Notes: a model not told the origin generated them from the sequence alone. Counted from the first letter of the stretch, positions 32,868-44,205 are shown. The stretch: DNA of 64,000 bases from Cymbomonas tetramitiformis (GCA_001247695.2 LGRX02034338.1:1-64000); one strand, 5' to 3'. Program-made: numbers and translations.

Positions 32868-33506
32868 CCGAGATGGAGACCAAGCACAAAACATTGTTCG
32901 AGGTGGAGACCACTCGCAAAATTAATTCGAGATGGAGACCTCGCACCAACCTTTGAGATGGAGACCACCCTCAAAATTCTTTCCAGGTGGAGACCAGGCA
33001 CCAACCTTTGAGATGGAGACCACTCTCACCCTCGCTTGGCCTCACAACGCGCTCCACCTCGCCTGGCTGCGCCGAGATGGAGACCACGCACAAAGAAATG
33101 TTCGAGATGGAGACCACTCGCAAAAAATTGTTCGAGATGGAGACCCCGCGCAAAAAATCTTCGTGGTGGAGACCACGCCCAAATTTTGTGCGAGGTGGAG
33201 ACCATTCGCAAAAAATAATTCGAGATGGAGACCGAGCACTAACCTTTGAGATGGAGACCACTCACAAAAAGAATTAGAGATGGAGACCACGCACCAACCT
33301 TTGAGATGGAGACCACTCGCAAAGATTTCTTGAAGGTGGAGACCACGCACCAACCTTTGAGATGGAGACCACTCGCAAAAAAAATGTTCGAGATAGGAGA
33401 CTACATACAATTTTCATTTGAAGTGGAGACCGAGCAAAGCCTTAGGTGGAGACTGGGCAATGTTCTCAATGCGTTGGAGACCAAGCATCGTTTCTCTGAG
33501 TCGGAG
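32868..33506. repeat. GAGATGGAGACC minisatellite, second block
   Basis: Continuation of the array interrupted by element D. Units here more often carry CACGCACCAACCTTT or CACTCGCAAA spacers. Two copies of CTCACCCTCGCTTGGC and GCTCCACCTCGCCTGGCTGCGC mark a higher-order unit also seen at 22885-22912. The block degenerates toward 33480. Confidence 0.85.
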
Positions 33507-34350
33507 CAAGGCATGGTATCGAAACTTTTCGACCGTATCGATAGTTTTCGATAAGTTTCGAATGAGTATCGATCGATATGAATAAGTACTGTGTGAATAT
33601 CAATCGATATGAATAAGTACTGTGTGCATATCAATCGATATGAATAAGCGCGATGCCAACATCAATCGATATGAATAAGTTCAATGTTGATATCAATCAA
33701 TATGAATAAGTGCACATTTTTTTCCATATATTGATATATCAATATGACCTGAGTGCACACAACATTGCAAGCAAATACACAAGGCAGTGAAAAAATAATA
33801 ATGAATTAGACCATACAATGCTATCTAGAACTCTACAGTGTGTTAAGGCATGCTATCATGGAATGCTCAATTGTGCCTTCTGTAAGGCCTTTCCTTAAGT
33901 CAGAATGTATGGCCCCCACCTTAGAGAAGGCGCGCTCCACACCTGCCTGCTGGATGGAACTTGATGTGACGGTGCGGTTGCGGCTCATATATTATGGCCC
34001 CCCTATGACGCTAGGAGGTACGTATACCAGGATCTGAATATGGGTGTTCGACCAACATGAATCCAATATTTGGGTAATCTAAGATCGATTAATCGATACT
34101 CATATCGATTAATCGATATGGCCAATCGCGGTACTTTAATTTCGTATGATCGATCGATATGAATAAGTGACCTGGAGGTATCAATCGATATGAATAAGTC
34201 CCCAAGGGGTATTCGATCAATATGAATAAGTAGTCCAAGGGTATCGATCAATATTCAATATTTCGATATGTACCAAATTCATATCAATAAATAAAAATTA
34301 ATCGAAATATCGATAGTATCGAAACTATTGAATATCGATACCATGCCTTG
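33507..34350 (-). mobile_element. Internally deleted hAT element F, 844 bp
   Basis: Terminal inverted repeats CAAGGCATGGTATCGA (33507-33522; reverse complement ending at 34350) are flanked by a perfect 8-bp target duplication AGTCGGAG (33499-33506 and 34351-34358), as hAT transposons make. Both subterminal regions carry tandem ATCGATATGAATAAGT repeats (about 33565-33715 and 34148-34240), in the same orientation rather than mirrored. The C-terminal end of a hAT transposase survives inside (33833-33988). It is non-autonomous and inserted in the minisatellite. Confidence 0.85.
33833..33988 (-). pseudogene. hAT transposase C-terminal (dimerisation) fragment
   Basis: A 51-aa frame ending in TAG. 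It reads SSIQQAGVERAFSKVGAIHS, then LRKGLTEGTIEH, the hATC dimerisation signature (xSxxVERxFSxxGxI...R..L). The rest of the transposase has been deleted. Its presence inside TIRs with an 8-bp duplication confirms the hAT class. Confidence 0.75.
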
Positions 34351-34358
34351 AGTCGGAG

Positions 34359-34670
34359 ACCAGCGTAAGATAAGAATATATAACCCGGATAAAATGAGCC
34401 ATTTTCATCGAGACGGGGACCGAAATGTAGATTAGAGACAATTTTTAATGAGGTGAAGTCCAAGCAAAACTACATTCGAGATGGACACCACCTATGCTCA
34501 TAGTCGTATACATGCTGATATATACTGATACGTGCTAATACATACTGGTATAGTGTACTGCCTATTTACATACTATTTAATGCCTATTTGCATACATATT
34601 TACATACTTCGACATGACAGCCGCACAAAGTAACGAGCCTTCACGAAGATTCCACTCAAAGCGATTGATT
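34359..34670. other. Degenerate satellite and AT-rich spacer
   Basis: 34359-34500 has decaying GAGATGGACACC-like units. 34500-34600 has short TACTGATA/CATACT repeats. No gene. Confidence 0.5.
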
Positions 34671-37600
34671 CTAAATGAACGATTCTAAACGAACAACCCC
34701 ATTGTCCACATTTGTCACACGCATATCTGCCGCGTACAGCCACCATGTACTCTGGCACTGACTGACAACCACCTTCATGTGGGCGAGGAGGGCATCGCGA
34801 TCTGGATGGTGCGGCCCGACGAAAACCCTGATGAGGCTTTTTCTCCTTCGAGATTCTTCCCAAGCCTCGCCGTTATCACGTTTAGTTGGACGGCGCGTGT
34901 CGGAGGGGTCATAATCGAGGTGCACGCCCGTAGAGGAGATCATGAACCGGGGCTCCTCGCGGCTGAATACCAATGCAATCACACGTGGGAGCAACTTGTG
35001 AGGAGTCTTGTAAATCCGGCGACTCATGTACACCTCCGGAGAAAATTGGATGTTTGGAATGAGTCCGAGCGACTCTAGGTCTGTGTTGTGCTTTACCATC
35101 ATCCCCGGTCCCCACAAATGGCGTCCGCGTTGAAGTCTTGCCCGTTGCTTGTAGGCTGCAACACCAACAAGATAGTTTAAACAAAATAGTTAGCCACAAA
35201 TCTAGTTAAAATAATTCAGTTAGGCGGAGATAGCAGGGAATAATTTGGGACAAGGAAAGCTCGTGCGCACAGTGTAAATCTATGGGCTCCCATATATCGC
35301 CGCGTTTCCGCATGCTCTCCACCAAGGGTGCATAAGCATCCTCTTCGGCGACCGGCCCGATTATATACATACGGTGGTAGACCGCTTCCAAAGGGTTCTT
35401 GTAGTCGATGCTTCCCGCAGGGCGCATAACACTCTCGGAAGCCGCCCCCTCTGGTCGTACGTCACACTCCCTCAGTTTGAAGCGTTTACATGCCAGCACG
35501 ACATGTGGAGTCGCCTCGGACGTCGCCATGAGGTCGATAGGAGGTTTCCCGTGCAAGTAGCCCTTGCTTGAGTCTGAGAGATTACCACCGATGGCCAGTC
35601 GCCCCGAGAGAGTAATTATAGAACCTGCACGACACAATGCGCATATGCGTTAAAAGAAAGAAAAACCGTACGGAATGTTATTTTCAAGCTATGAGACAGA
35701 CTCACATTAGCACATATCACCCGCCAAACCCATTCAAGAACGAAGGTGAGGCACGCATGCATAGGAATGAATGCAACACCGTTCTCGTGCACCAACCCAA
35801 CATGCATGCATTAGCATTATGGCAAAGCATCGGATGTCGGGTACCTGGGAAACACGGCAGTAACGCGAACTCGGTATGTAAAGGGTTAGTTGATCCACCC
35901 AATACCTCCGGACTTGCGACCAAGAGCATGGCAATAGGAGTTCCGTCCTTGGCCGGTCTTCCCAGCGTCGCAAGGAAGGCATCCTCGTGTTGCCCGTTGC
36001 CGTCGGCATGCAAGTTCAATTTGCTTCCTGAGGGGAGCGTGTAGAACTTTATTGTACGCATCGAGCCAGATCCGTACTCGTGCAATTCATCACACTGCTC
36101 CGCTGACGGTCTCCCAACATAAATAAGGGGTTCCACGCCATCCGGCGGTGTAAGGCCCACTTTTTTAGCGTGCTCGCCAACTTTCTCAAGGATGTGACCC
36201 TGCGCTGGCCTTGACTGCACGATTAAACACAACCAGAGTCAAAAGCCCACGCCACAAGAATCGCAAGAGCAAGAAGGTTCCGACAAAGCTCACGGCACGG
36301 CACTGCGTGAAGCAAGAGCAACGCATGAGCAATGTATGTTGAAAGGGGGGGGGGGGCATAATTTCATCGACCAAGAGACACTGGAGATGGTAGAGAGTAT
36401 GCTCCGATGAACTAAATCCCTTTCCAAGAATATAAGGCAAGAGTTGGGAGTTACGTTGGCGTGGATGAAATGTAACATCAAAGCCATTGCTTCCTGCTTT
36501 GTCTTCCCATCCACAGTGTTCCCTCCGTAATGTGACATTTGATACAAACAACGCGCGTGCGCCCTTAAGGCCGGTGTCGACAACCAAGCGGAGCGCTCGC
36601 GATTAGAGCGGGAAGGGTTGCCCGACCACACACCTTGACGGTATCGCCGCCCGCCAAGGCCTCCGCCAGCTCCGCCCGCGCCGTAGCGAGGCTCTTCTCT
36701 AATGCTTGACACGTTCCTTCCACGATCGCAAGATGATCACTCGCTTCCTTCGCCTCGTACTCCATTGATTCCTCCACCTTTTCCTTTGCATGTTTCAGCT
36801 CCTCGGCGATCCTCTTCCAACTGTCGATGGCCGCAGAGGTACATTCTATGTCGCGACGCAACCACTTGTTCTTTTCAATTTCCTTGGTCAATCTACCTTC
36901 AACTTCCACCAGCCGAGCCATGTGTGCCGACCCAGAGGTCTCGCCGCACGCCGCACGTGACGCTCCTCCAACCGCAGCCCTTACCACCGCCCCACCCCTG
37001 GAAGCTCCTCTTGCCACTGCCCCTTCCGCCCCTCCAACAGCCACCGACGAAGCTCCTCCATCATCCGCCCCTTCCACTGCCGTTACGGCTACTCCCGAGG
37101 CTCCTTTAGCCGCAGTGCCAACGGCTCCTCCAACCGCACGCGACGCTCCTCCAACCGCAGCCCTTACCACCGCCCCACCCCTTCTTACCCTGGAAGCTCG
37201 TCTTGCCGCTGCCCCTTCCGTCCCTCCAACAACCACCGACGAAGCTCCTCCATCATCCGCCCCTTCCACTGCCGTTACGGCTACTCCCGAGGCTCCTTTA
37301 GCCGCATTGCCAACGGCACCTCCAACCGCACGTGACGCTCCTCCAACCGCAACCCTTACCACCGCCCCACCCCTTACCATGGAAGCTCCTCTTGCCGCTG
37401 CCCCTTCCGTCCCTCCAACAGCCACCGGCGAAGCTCCTCCGTCATCCGCCCCTTTTTTGGTGGCATCGGTGACCACCTCCTCCAATCCATGAATATCAAG
37501 TCCGTCACACCATGAGTCGTATGCCTTCTTCAACGTTTTCCACCACGGGTTGTCACATGCCCACACCGGACCAACATGCCTTGCACTTGTCGTGCGACAC

Positions 37601-38700
37601 TCCACCTTGCACCCCATGGTGCAAGGGTAACTGCATGCCCCTCCCTCCGTTCGTGTGCGCAGCACATGCGAATACGCGATCTCCTGCAAAAAGTCGACAC
37701 ACGTGCCCTCTTGAAACATTGGACTCGTAGCACGGGGATAAAAAGATGGGCACGCAGATTGTATGCATACTTGATAAAAAAAGGCAGGCATAGAACAATC
37801 GCGACCCACGCCGCACACACCTTACTCCTTTTACGCACAAACCCGACGTGCTTGATGCGGCAATAGGCGCTCGGCCGTCGCGCAGTGGTTGCGATTCTCG
37901 GGTACTGCATGTCGGGTGGCATGAAGTCGGTGTACAAGAGCCGAAGAAAGCGCATGACATAGTACCGATTGTTTTCGGACCAATTCGTTCCGATGGCAGC
38001 TTTCTCTTGAGTAACACATGGGGGAAACAAACAAACCAACGCTCAAATGACATAAAGGCTCGTAGCAATTGCCCTCTCCATCTTAAAATGGCGTGCGCTC
38101 AAGAGGGAGAGTCTAATGTTCATCTTGAGCCCATCGCGCGGCGCATGGTCCTCCATCGCTAGGCACAATTTGCATTTGAGAGGGAGGCTAGTAAAAATCC
38201 TTGATTGAGATAGAGACCATGCACGATTTTCATTTGAGATGGAGACGGAGATGGAGACCACGCACAAATTCTGATCGGGAAGAGAGACAAGGCACAATTT
38301 TCATTGGGGCGAGCATTAAACTCAATTATCATTTGAGATGGAGATGGAGATTGAGATGGAGATTGAGACGGAGACAAGGCACACACCTCGTTTGAGGTAG
38401 AGACCCATATATGGTTTCATTGAGTTGGAGACCACTCACAAAATTCGTTGGAGATAGGAGACTATAGGCACAAATTCTCGGCGGGCGTCGGGCGCATTGC
38501 GGCGCTTTCCCTACGCACCTTTTGTCTCCGTTGCTTTCGTCCGGGGGCGTTTCCTTGATTGTTCTCCACCAACCATTTCTTTGTCCACCTTTCAAAACCC
38601 AACCTACTATCACCCTCACGGTACAAAAAAATATGCTCCATCCAAGGGGAGGTACCGTGCTTGGTGTACCTTTGCATCCTCCAAGCATGGAGGGTGCGGG
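34671..38700 (-). CDS. Hypothetical multi-exon gene with Ala/Gly repeat and coiled coil
   Basis: I do not recognise the product. Proposed exons on the minus strand (5' to 3'): 38519-~38700, 37821-38003, 36634-37683, 36455-~36595, 35845-36214, 35271-35624, 34671-35155. Most junctions have GT...AG borders and keep phase; the 36596-36633 junction (38 bp) is doubtful, and 5' exons may be missing. The third exon encodes three ~60-aa repeats (GADDGGASSVAVGG; AVGGASRAVGGAVG; AAKGASGVAVTAVE), then a charged helix (RLVEVEGRLTKEIEKNKW...) likely to form a coiled coil. Later exons (GQHEDAFLATLGRPAKDGTP; SGRLAIGGNLSDSSKGYLHG) look globular. The stop is at 34671. A satellite block lies in the intron before the second exon. 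Confidence 0.4.
36967..37480 (-). repeat. Three ~180-bp coding repeats
   Basis: Within the third exon of the hypothetical gene a unit with GAAGCTCCTCCATCATCCGC, CACTGCCGTTACGGCTAC and CCAACGGCxCCTCCAACCGC repeats three times with few changes. It keeps frame and encodes the Gly/Ala/Val-rich repeat. The high identity suggests recent expansion. Confidence 0.7.
38203..38470. repeat. GAGATGGAGAC satellite, intronic block
   Basis: About ten degenerate units (GAGATAGAGACCATGCACGA, TTTGAGATGGAGACGGAGATGGAGACC and similar) of the same family as the 20.9-22.9 kb array. It lies between two proposed exons of the hypothetical gene. Confidence 0.7.
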
Positions 38701-38919
38701 CGGTACACAAGAACCGAAAAAGCACAAGGGACAAAGATATAAATGAAATATATATATATATATATATACAAAATGTTACGGTGTCAGACGCCATGGAAAC
38801 CAAGGCAAAGCCGATGAAGGTCCCATGTTATTGCTAAAGAAGGCTCATCTACTTATTGAGTTAGTAGTGTCACGATATAAAGAGACAAAGCGAGACGCCA
38901 TGGAAACCAAGGCAAAAGC
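38701..38919. other. Short intergenic gap
   Basis: Contains a (TA)n microsatellite (38750-38768) and two copies of ACGCCATGGAAACCAAGGCAAA (38789 and 38894), about 105 bp apart. No gene. Confidence 0.5.
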
Positions 38920-39468
38920 CTATGTCGGCCGCGCTCTCTTGAGAGGCACTCCAAGCGTCTCTTCCATCTTGGTGTCATCGTAGTGCTGTTGTGCACCGTG
39001 GTAGATCAGGCTCTTCTTCCGGCTCTGCCGGTCATGGGTCTCGAGGTTTTTAATATACCTGAAATGTACAAAACGACACGGGGCAACACGATGTGAGTAA
39101 GCTTGCATGCCAATCGCGATCAACGGGCGCATGGTTTGGCATGGGCAAGGTGGTGTATACAACAAAATTGGATCACACAAATTTGATCATAAAAAACACT
39201 TGACGTCGAAGCGGAACGACAATGGCATGGGCACACACCCCAATTGCCAGCGCAACCAATCAACGCGCTTGGTGCGCTGGTTTAATTTGAGCCATTGCCC
39301 TTTTTTGTTGGCGACGGCGAAGTCTTGTGACAGCGAATACTTGAGTGTCCCCACAACTTGAATAGGGTACCCGACCACATTCCTAGCAGCAGGCCCTTCG
39401 ACAAATCAAGGCGCAAGCTCGCGCGCAAAACTTTTGGCTCGGATCTCTTCGACAAGCCACTCAAAAAG
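38920..39468 (-). CDS. 3' end of a hypothetical spliced gene
   Basis: Two exons can be argued: 39239-39468 (reading LFEWLVEEIRAKSFARELAL...VVGYPIQVVGTLKYSLSQDF...RVDWLRWQLG) and 38920-39058 (YIKNLETHDRQSRKK...VPLKRARPT, stop TAG). The donor GTGTGTGC and acceptor ACATTTCAG keep phase 2. The basic KRARP tail could be a nuclear signal. The 5' part is not found; the upstream acceptor at 39469 is a guess. I recognise no family. Confidence 0.35.
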
Positions 39469-40222
39469 CTGTACGAACACTTGGTGACCATCGTGAGTTG
39501 CCGTGCCAAGTAACGGAAGCCACGGCCCAGGTCATAATAAATATGGAAACAACAGCAGGCGAATAAGTGAGCGCCGCTACATAAGCTGCCAGGAGGCTCA
39601 AACAGCAGCGTGGATCGAGGACACGCTCTCTCCCTCTCTCTCACTCCCTGATAGCGCAAAAGTGAGCGGAAGCACAAGGACTTTAAAAGAGTAGTTGCGA
39701 GGGTGATTCCCTTCTGTCGTAAGCCTCATGCCTGCGGAATGCAAGCAACTCCGTACCTGAGTTTTTTCCACTGATTACTTGATCCAACTTGCGCTGAGCT
39801 ATGAGCACCTCCTTGTTCAGTGCTTTGATCTCCTGTGTCTGTGAACTCCAACACCGCATATGCGAAGTGTTAGGGGAGACTTCCTGAGGGACGGGAAAGA
39901 GTTGCGACGTAACACCGACCAAATGGTGTCAGAAGCGTTCACAAAGTCCACTTGTCAGGCGTTATAAGGCAGGCCAACCACCAAGCGGCCGCGTGTTGCG
40001 TGCTCGCCGATTGCCACAGTGAAATTCCTCCAAGACGCAGAGAGATGGAACAATCACTTCACTCGCATGAGCAGCAGTTGCAACCACAGGGCAGATTGCC
40101 AGCTCAAACGGAGGTGAAGCCGAAGCCCCATAAGGCTTTGAGTAAAGCAGGTGTTCCGCGAGAAAACGAGCCTGCGTGCAACAGCGTACGGCAGGTGGAC
40201 AAATGACATTACGTCGTATGGG
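39469..40222. other. No gene recognised
   Basis: Short frames only. Upstream exons of the hypothetical spliced gene may lie here. The left end of element C homology is at about 40223. Confidence 0.25.
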
Positions 40223-42451
40223 CTATGCTGATATGCAGATTCGTCCGGTGAGTTTCCCAGCCTTTGATGAAGGCCATCGATGCCCACCTCGACCAGACGG
40301 AGGGGGAGGGGGAGGTCTCCCTGGTGACCCATCACGACCTCCACCATCATGCTCTGGTGCTGGTAACGCAAGCGTGCTACCAGGGGGAGGAGGAGGAGGA
40401 GGTGGCGGTGGCCCACTGGGCATTGGGAGTGGCACCGCGGGTGGCAAGGGAGCAGCTGTCGGAGGTCCAGGTGGTGCACATCCCCCATCGCCACCTCCAA
40501 GTGCTGGTACAGCAGGGTCATGTGCAGGGGGAGGCAGCTCCGCTGAGGGCCCGCCAGGCGTCACTCCACCAGGACCATCAGGGGTCCCGTTCGCCTCACG
40601 GAAGTTCACATGTCGAACGGCAGCTGCCGAGTCAGTGCCTGGGGTGTGGTCAGCAGGGGTTCCTTCACCAGACCCGAGAACCACCACCGTCTCCAGGGAC
40701 TGCCTTCGTAGCCGGGCCAGTTGGCGGGAGCCAACGGTCTCGCGCTCTCGTGTGGCGCTGCCCTTGCCCGCCGTCTGCTGCAGGGTCACGTCCCCGTTGC
40801 TGACTCCAGCTCCTCCTCTGCCGCCGGGCTGCCCAGTTTGCACCCCCACATCGGGGGCCACCACCGCGGTCAGGGGGGCAACACCAGCTCGCTGCGGTTG
40901 AATCTCCCCCCCGCCCTCCGCCAGCTGCGGATCAACCGAAGCGATCCCCGCTGGGGGGTCTGCGCCGGGGTGCTCTGCGTGCACCCCTCCAGCGTCTGAA
41001 ATGACCCCCGTTGGAGGATCCGCGCCGGAGTGCTCCGCGGGCACCCCTCCAGCGACTGAATTAACCCCGGCCTGGGGGTCTGCACTGGCGGTCTCAGCTG
41101 TGGGGTCTGCAGGAGCGGACCGTGTGCCCCCCCCTTGGCTGTGGAACTCCTTCAGGCACTCCCTGAAGGTGGCCGCTAGGGCTGCAGGGGTAAGGGTCCG
41201 CCCTTCGTCACGCTCTCGACGCCGCAGCCTCCGCTTCCTCTCCTTGGCGTCGCGATGCTTGCGGGCACGGTCACTAAGTCCGTCACTCTGCCCGCTCCTG
41301 CCCGACTTAGACGACCTCGAGGATTTTGATGACCTCGACGAGGACGTCTGCGAGGCGGACGAAGAGCCCCCGCCAGAATTGGAGTCGGACTCCTCGCGGA
41401 AAGGTAGGTTGCGCTCGTCCCAGCTCCCCGGTCCCGACGAACGACGAGACCGCCGACGCCCTGCGTTGTTCGAGACGAACACTTCAGGCGGTTGTGGCGG
41501 TGCTGCGGACGTCTCGTCCACGCCAACAGTGACAACGCGCTGCGCTGAGGCTGACGCAGTGATGGAGACGACCAGCTCCTCCTGCTCCTCCTCGTCGTCA
41601 TCTACCTCGTCCCAGCGCTGCCCTTCCCCGTACGGATCGTTGGGGTCCACGTCACTGTGGCCCCCCGCCCGCAGATACTCGTCGTAGTCGTTGGGGTCCG
41701 CCTCGTACTCATACGCAGACTCCTCGCCAGCACTACGGCCAAATGGGTTGTCGGGGTCTACGTCACTGTAGCCCCCTGCTCTCAGGTACTCATCGTGAGG
41801 GCAGGGATTGTCTGCGACAGGCTCCTCTTCCGGCTCATCCTCCTGTACCCCTCCAGCGTTCGTCGCGTGGGCCCCTGCAGGGAAGCCCTCACCGGGGTGC
41901 TCTGCGTGCACCCCTCCAGTGGTACGAAAGGCCCCTGCTGGGTAGCCCGTGCCGGGGCGCTCTGCGAGCACCCCTCCAGCACCATAGGTGGCCTGAGCTC
42001 CCACCTGCAAGCCTGACGCAGCCAGCACCGCCGCCTCTTCCTGCCGACGATACGCCAGCCAGCGTGCCGCCTCCTCAGCACTCCTAGCAGTCCCTGGCAG
42101 CGTCTGAGCCGGGGAGTGAAGTGCAGGGGCGTAAGGGGAGGGAACCCCCCCGAAGGGGAAACCCCCAGACCAGGTCCATGGTACAGCGGGGACCGGTCCA
42201 GGAACTGCTGCTGGGGTGTGGTACACCGGGACGGTTCCTGAGGGATGTGGCTGTGGGTAAGGGCTGAGTGGAGTAAGGCGGGGGTCTGCGAGGGGGACCT
42301 GAGGTGGTTGATATGGCAGGGGACTGGGCTGTCCTGGGGCCATGAGTGCTGCAGGTCCGGTGGTGGAGGGTGGAAAGGAGCCAGCAGCAAGTGAGGGTGG
42401 AAAGGTGAATGGAGACGGGGGTACGGCGTATGGGTCGTAGGGCGGCTGCAT
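40223..42451 (-). CDS. Gag-like N-terminal protein of element C, 742 aa
   Basis: ATG at 42451, stop TAG at 40223. Pro-rich N-terminus (MQPPYDPYAVPPSPFTFPPS), AEEAARWLAYRRQEEAAV corresponding to the QQQQQWLAYQQQ part of Gag A, and two copies of DEYLRAGGxSDVDPxxPxG. It also has several GGVxAEHPGxGxPAG repeats, an acidic stretch (VDDDEEEQEEL), a Ser/Arg-rich basic part and LRRQSLETVVVLGSGEG, matching ARRRQSMETVVHGGG of A. The tail is poly-Pro (10 Pro). No capsid or CCHC motif: the frame ends where the element is truncated. It probably represents the disordered N-terminal half of Gag. Confidence 0.6.
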   Translation of the reverse strand: MQPPYDPYAVPPSPFTFPPSLAAGSFPPSTTGPAALMAPGQPSPLPYQPPQVPLADPRLTPLSPYPQPHPSGTVPVYHTPAAVPGPVPAVPWTWSGGFPFGGVPSPYAPALHSPAQTLPGTARSAEEAARWLAYRRQEEAAVLAASGLQVGAQATYGAGGVLAERPGTGYPAGAFRTTGGVHAEHPGEGFPAGAHATNAGGVQEDEPEEEPVADNPCPHDEYLRAGGYSDVDPDNPFGRSAGEESAYEYEADPNDYDEYLRAGGHSDVDPNDPYGEGQRWDEVDDDEEEQEELVVSITASASAQRVVTVGVDETSAAPPQPPEVFVSNNAGRRRSRRSSGPGSWDERNLPFREESDSNSGGGSSSASQTSSSRSSKSSRSSKSGRSGQSDGLSDRARKHRDAKERKRRLRRRERDEGRTLTPAALAATFRECLKEFHSQGGGTRSAPADPTAETASADPQAGVNSVAGGVPAEHSGADPPTGVISDAGGVHAEHPGADPPAGIASVDPQLAEGGGEIQPQRAGVAPLTAVVAPDVGVQTGQPGGRGGAGVSNGDVTLQQTAGKGSATRERETVGSRQLARLRRQSLETVVVLGSGEGTPADHTPGTDSAAAVRHVNFREANGTPDGPGGVTPGGPSAELPPPAHDPAVPALGGGDGGCAPPGPPTAAPLPPAVPLPMPSGPPPPPPPPPPGSTLALPAPEHDGGGRDGSPGRPPPPPPSGRGGHRWPSSKAGKLTGRICISA

Positions 42452-42468
42452 ATCTGGAAATAGGCAGG

Positions 42469-42699
42469 CTAGTTCTGTTGTGGAGGTTGAGGTAACAGTA
42501 GGGGCTGGAAACCTTCAGGAAGTGTGAACGGGTCCTCTTCGTCGTCCGACGTAGTGGGGGACACTGAAGGTGAAGGAGGGAAGCCGCCAAATGGAATACT
42601 AGGTTGCTGAAGAGGTCCAGGAGGGTAGACCCACTTGTCAAAGCCCTGCTTCCACCACTGTCGTCTGTACGTGTCACCAATACCAAAGGGTATGGCCAT
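42469..42699 (-). CDS. Small leader ORF (ORF0) of element C, 76 aa
   Basis: ATG at 42699, stop 17 bp before the gag ATG. Reads MAIPFGIGDTYRRQWWKQGF, then KWVYPPGP, with an acidic SDDEEDPF segment. The same YRRxWWKQGxxKW core occurs in the leader ORFs of A and B. Conservation of the protein where DNA identity is low suggests selection. Function unknown. Confidence 0.6.
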   Translation of the reverse strand: MAIPFGIGDTYRRQWWKQGFDKWVYPPGPLQQPSIPFGGFPPSPSVSPTTSDDEEDPFTLPEGFQPLLLPQPPQQN

Positions 42700-43876
42700 A
42701 TGCTGGTAGGTTACTAAAAATAGCCCACAGTGTTAAGGGGGCTGGAAGTGGATGTATGTTCAGCAGTCGAAAGCACACTTGCTGCCAGCTGCTAAGGTTG
42801 CTTGTAACACTATTGGGAGTGAAAACAGAGTTGAAGAAGCACTTTTTATGTTGTCAACGTAGTCCTTACTTCACTTCTGTCCATTTCTAGAAAATTCGCC
42901 AGGGCTCCGCGACACAGTTTTCAAGTGCTAGGTGTGGATGGAGAGTGCATGCTGCAGCCAAAAGTATCCAAATAGCTCCCAGAAGGTCCCATAACTCCAT
43001 ACACTGATAAAAACTTTTCAGTAAGGTCCATATTTGAAAGATAAACCGTGTGTACTGTCCAGAATAAGTATTTGGCAGTCTGAAAAGTCCATTTTCAGTC
43101 AAAAAGGGCTATTTTGGGGCTGAAAAAGGTGCATGCATCAGCCAAAAAGGGCACCAAAGGGCTGTAGACCTTCAAGAACTGTTGAGAACGGTAAATAATA
43201 TCCATACTGAGTAGAATAAGATAATAATATCGTTCAAAAGTTCCATATTGAAGTCTAGAAGCTTGATCCACTCTTAAAACTCAGGGTTGATGGACCAAAA
43301 AGGAGTGAATGCAGCTCCCAAAAAGGCTCAAAAAGGTCTCAAAGCTCCAAGAATTGATGAGGACTGGTAAAGTTTGGTAAAATATATCCAAAATAAGTAA
43401 AATAACTTTTCACAACCATCCAGAAGCCCAGTTATCGAAGTTGAGGAGGTGCATCAACTCTTTTTAAGCTCTAAAAAGGGAGTGAATCCGCACATATTTT
43501 GAAGAAATAAGCTGCTTGAGGCCATACTATGAGTTGATGAAGACTAAAACAATTGTAAATAACTCATAAAAATCGCACAAAAGTTGTTGTAAGCCATCAT
43601 ACCTCCCCCCCAATATGTGCCGTAGAGTTCACTTATCAGGATGCACACGGAAGTGAGCCAAAATAGGCCAAAAACGAGTGAAACCGGTATAACCAACGAC
43701 AAAAACGGTCCCGCCTCTAGGACGCTAACCCGTCAAGCCGCCAGAACAACCGGAATGCACACCAAAAACATATCAGAACGTCGCAACGGAAGCCGAAAGC
43801 AGTTCGCCACAGGTCCAAAGTGCGCATGCAAGCACGCAAAGCGAGCGAGAGCGAGCTAAAAAGACGCTCACACGCC
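42700..43876 (-). other. Leader of element C
   Basis: About 1.2 kb without ORFs. Holds the shared block at 42891-42929 and four loose ~170-bp repeats (near 42990, 43190, 43360 and 43540), each with a TTGATGAxGACT/TGTTGAGAACGG-like element followed by GGTAAA and AATAAGTA. Confidence 0.5.
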
Positions 43877-43886
43877 TAAGATACCA
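43877..43886 (-). other. Primer binding site of element C
   Basis: Minus-strand TGGTATCTTA, three bases inside the LTR. Seven bases match the initiator tRNA-Met complement. Confidence 0.5.
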
Positions 43887-43889
43887 AAT

Positions 43890-44205
43890 TGTCCCAGGGG
43901 AATTCCCAGGAGTAAACTATTATCCTCTATTATCTTGAGGAATCATATCATATATTCAGATATACTATTTAACATAAACCCAGACAGCAAGAGTTATATC
44001 ATTTGCTGTCCAAGTCCAAGAGACCAACTCTGTTACCTCTCTTTATTCTCTCCTCTGAGCTCACATATTATTTTCCCCAACTGTTCGCTCAGGCAATGTC
44101 ACATCCACTCACTAATTTCCCTAATAGTTCGATACTCTTATTCTCATCGAAATCAGACCCCCCTACTATGGGTGTCTCAGCAGGTACGTCGTGCCTCCTG
44201 GCACA
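43890..44205 (-). repeat. 5' LTR of element C
   Basis: 316 bp starting TGTCCCAGG and ending CCTGGCACA, so the ends are imperfect inverted repeats. The terminus GTGCCTCCTGGCACA resembles GTGCCTCCGGGCACA of element A. The body is otherwise different and lacks the octamer tracts. Confidence 0.6.

Larger units (their letters stand above)
40223..44205 (-). mobile_element. Truncated gypsy-type element C
   Basis: Minus-strand 5' portion of a second, more distant relative of element A: a 316-bp 5' LTR (43890-44205), primer site, ~1.2-kb leader, ORF0 (42469-42699) and a gag frame (40223-42451). It shares with A the leader block CCAGGGCTCCGCGACACAG, the ORF0 core and Gag blocks such as RRQSxETVV. It lacks the capsid core, zinc knuckle, pol and 3' LTR. 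Gag is intact as far as it goes, so truncation seems more important than decay. Confidence 0.7.

Noticed and set aside
39187..39378. Second MULE fragment suggested by VVGYPIQVVGTLKYS
   Set aside because: The flanking residues lack the DGTxK and E...W-x-L parts, and the segment fits better as an exon of a spliced gene of unknown type.
40176..41687. Plus-strand Gly/Pro/Arg-rich ORFs opposite the element C gag
   Set aside because: GC-rich antisense shadows of a Pro-rich coding frame, with no motifs.
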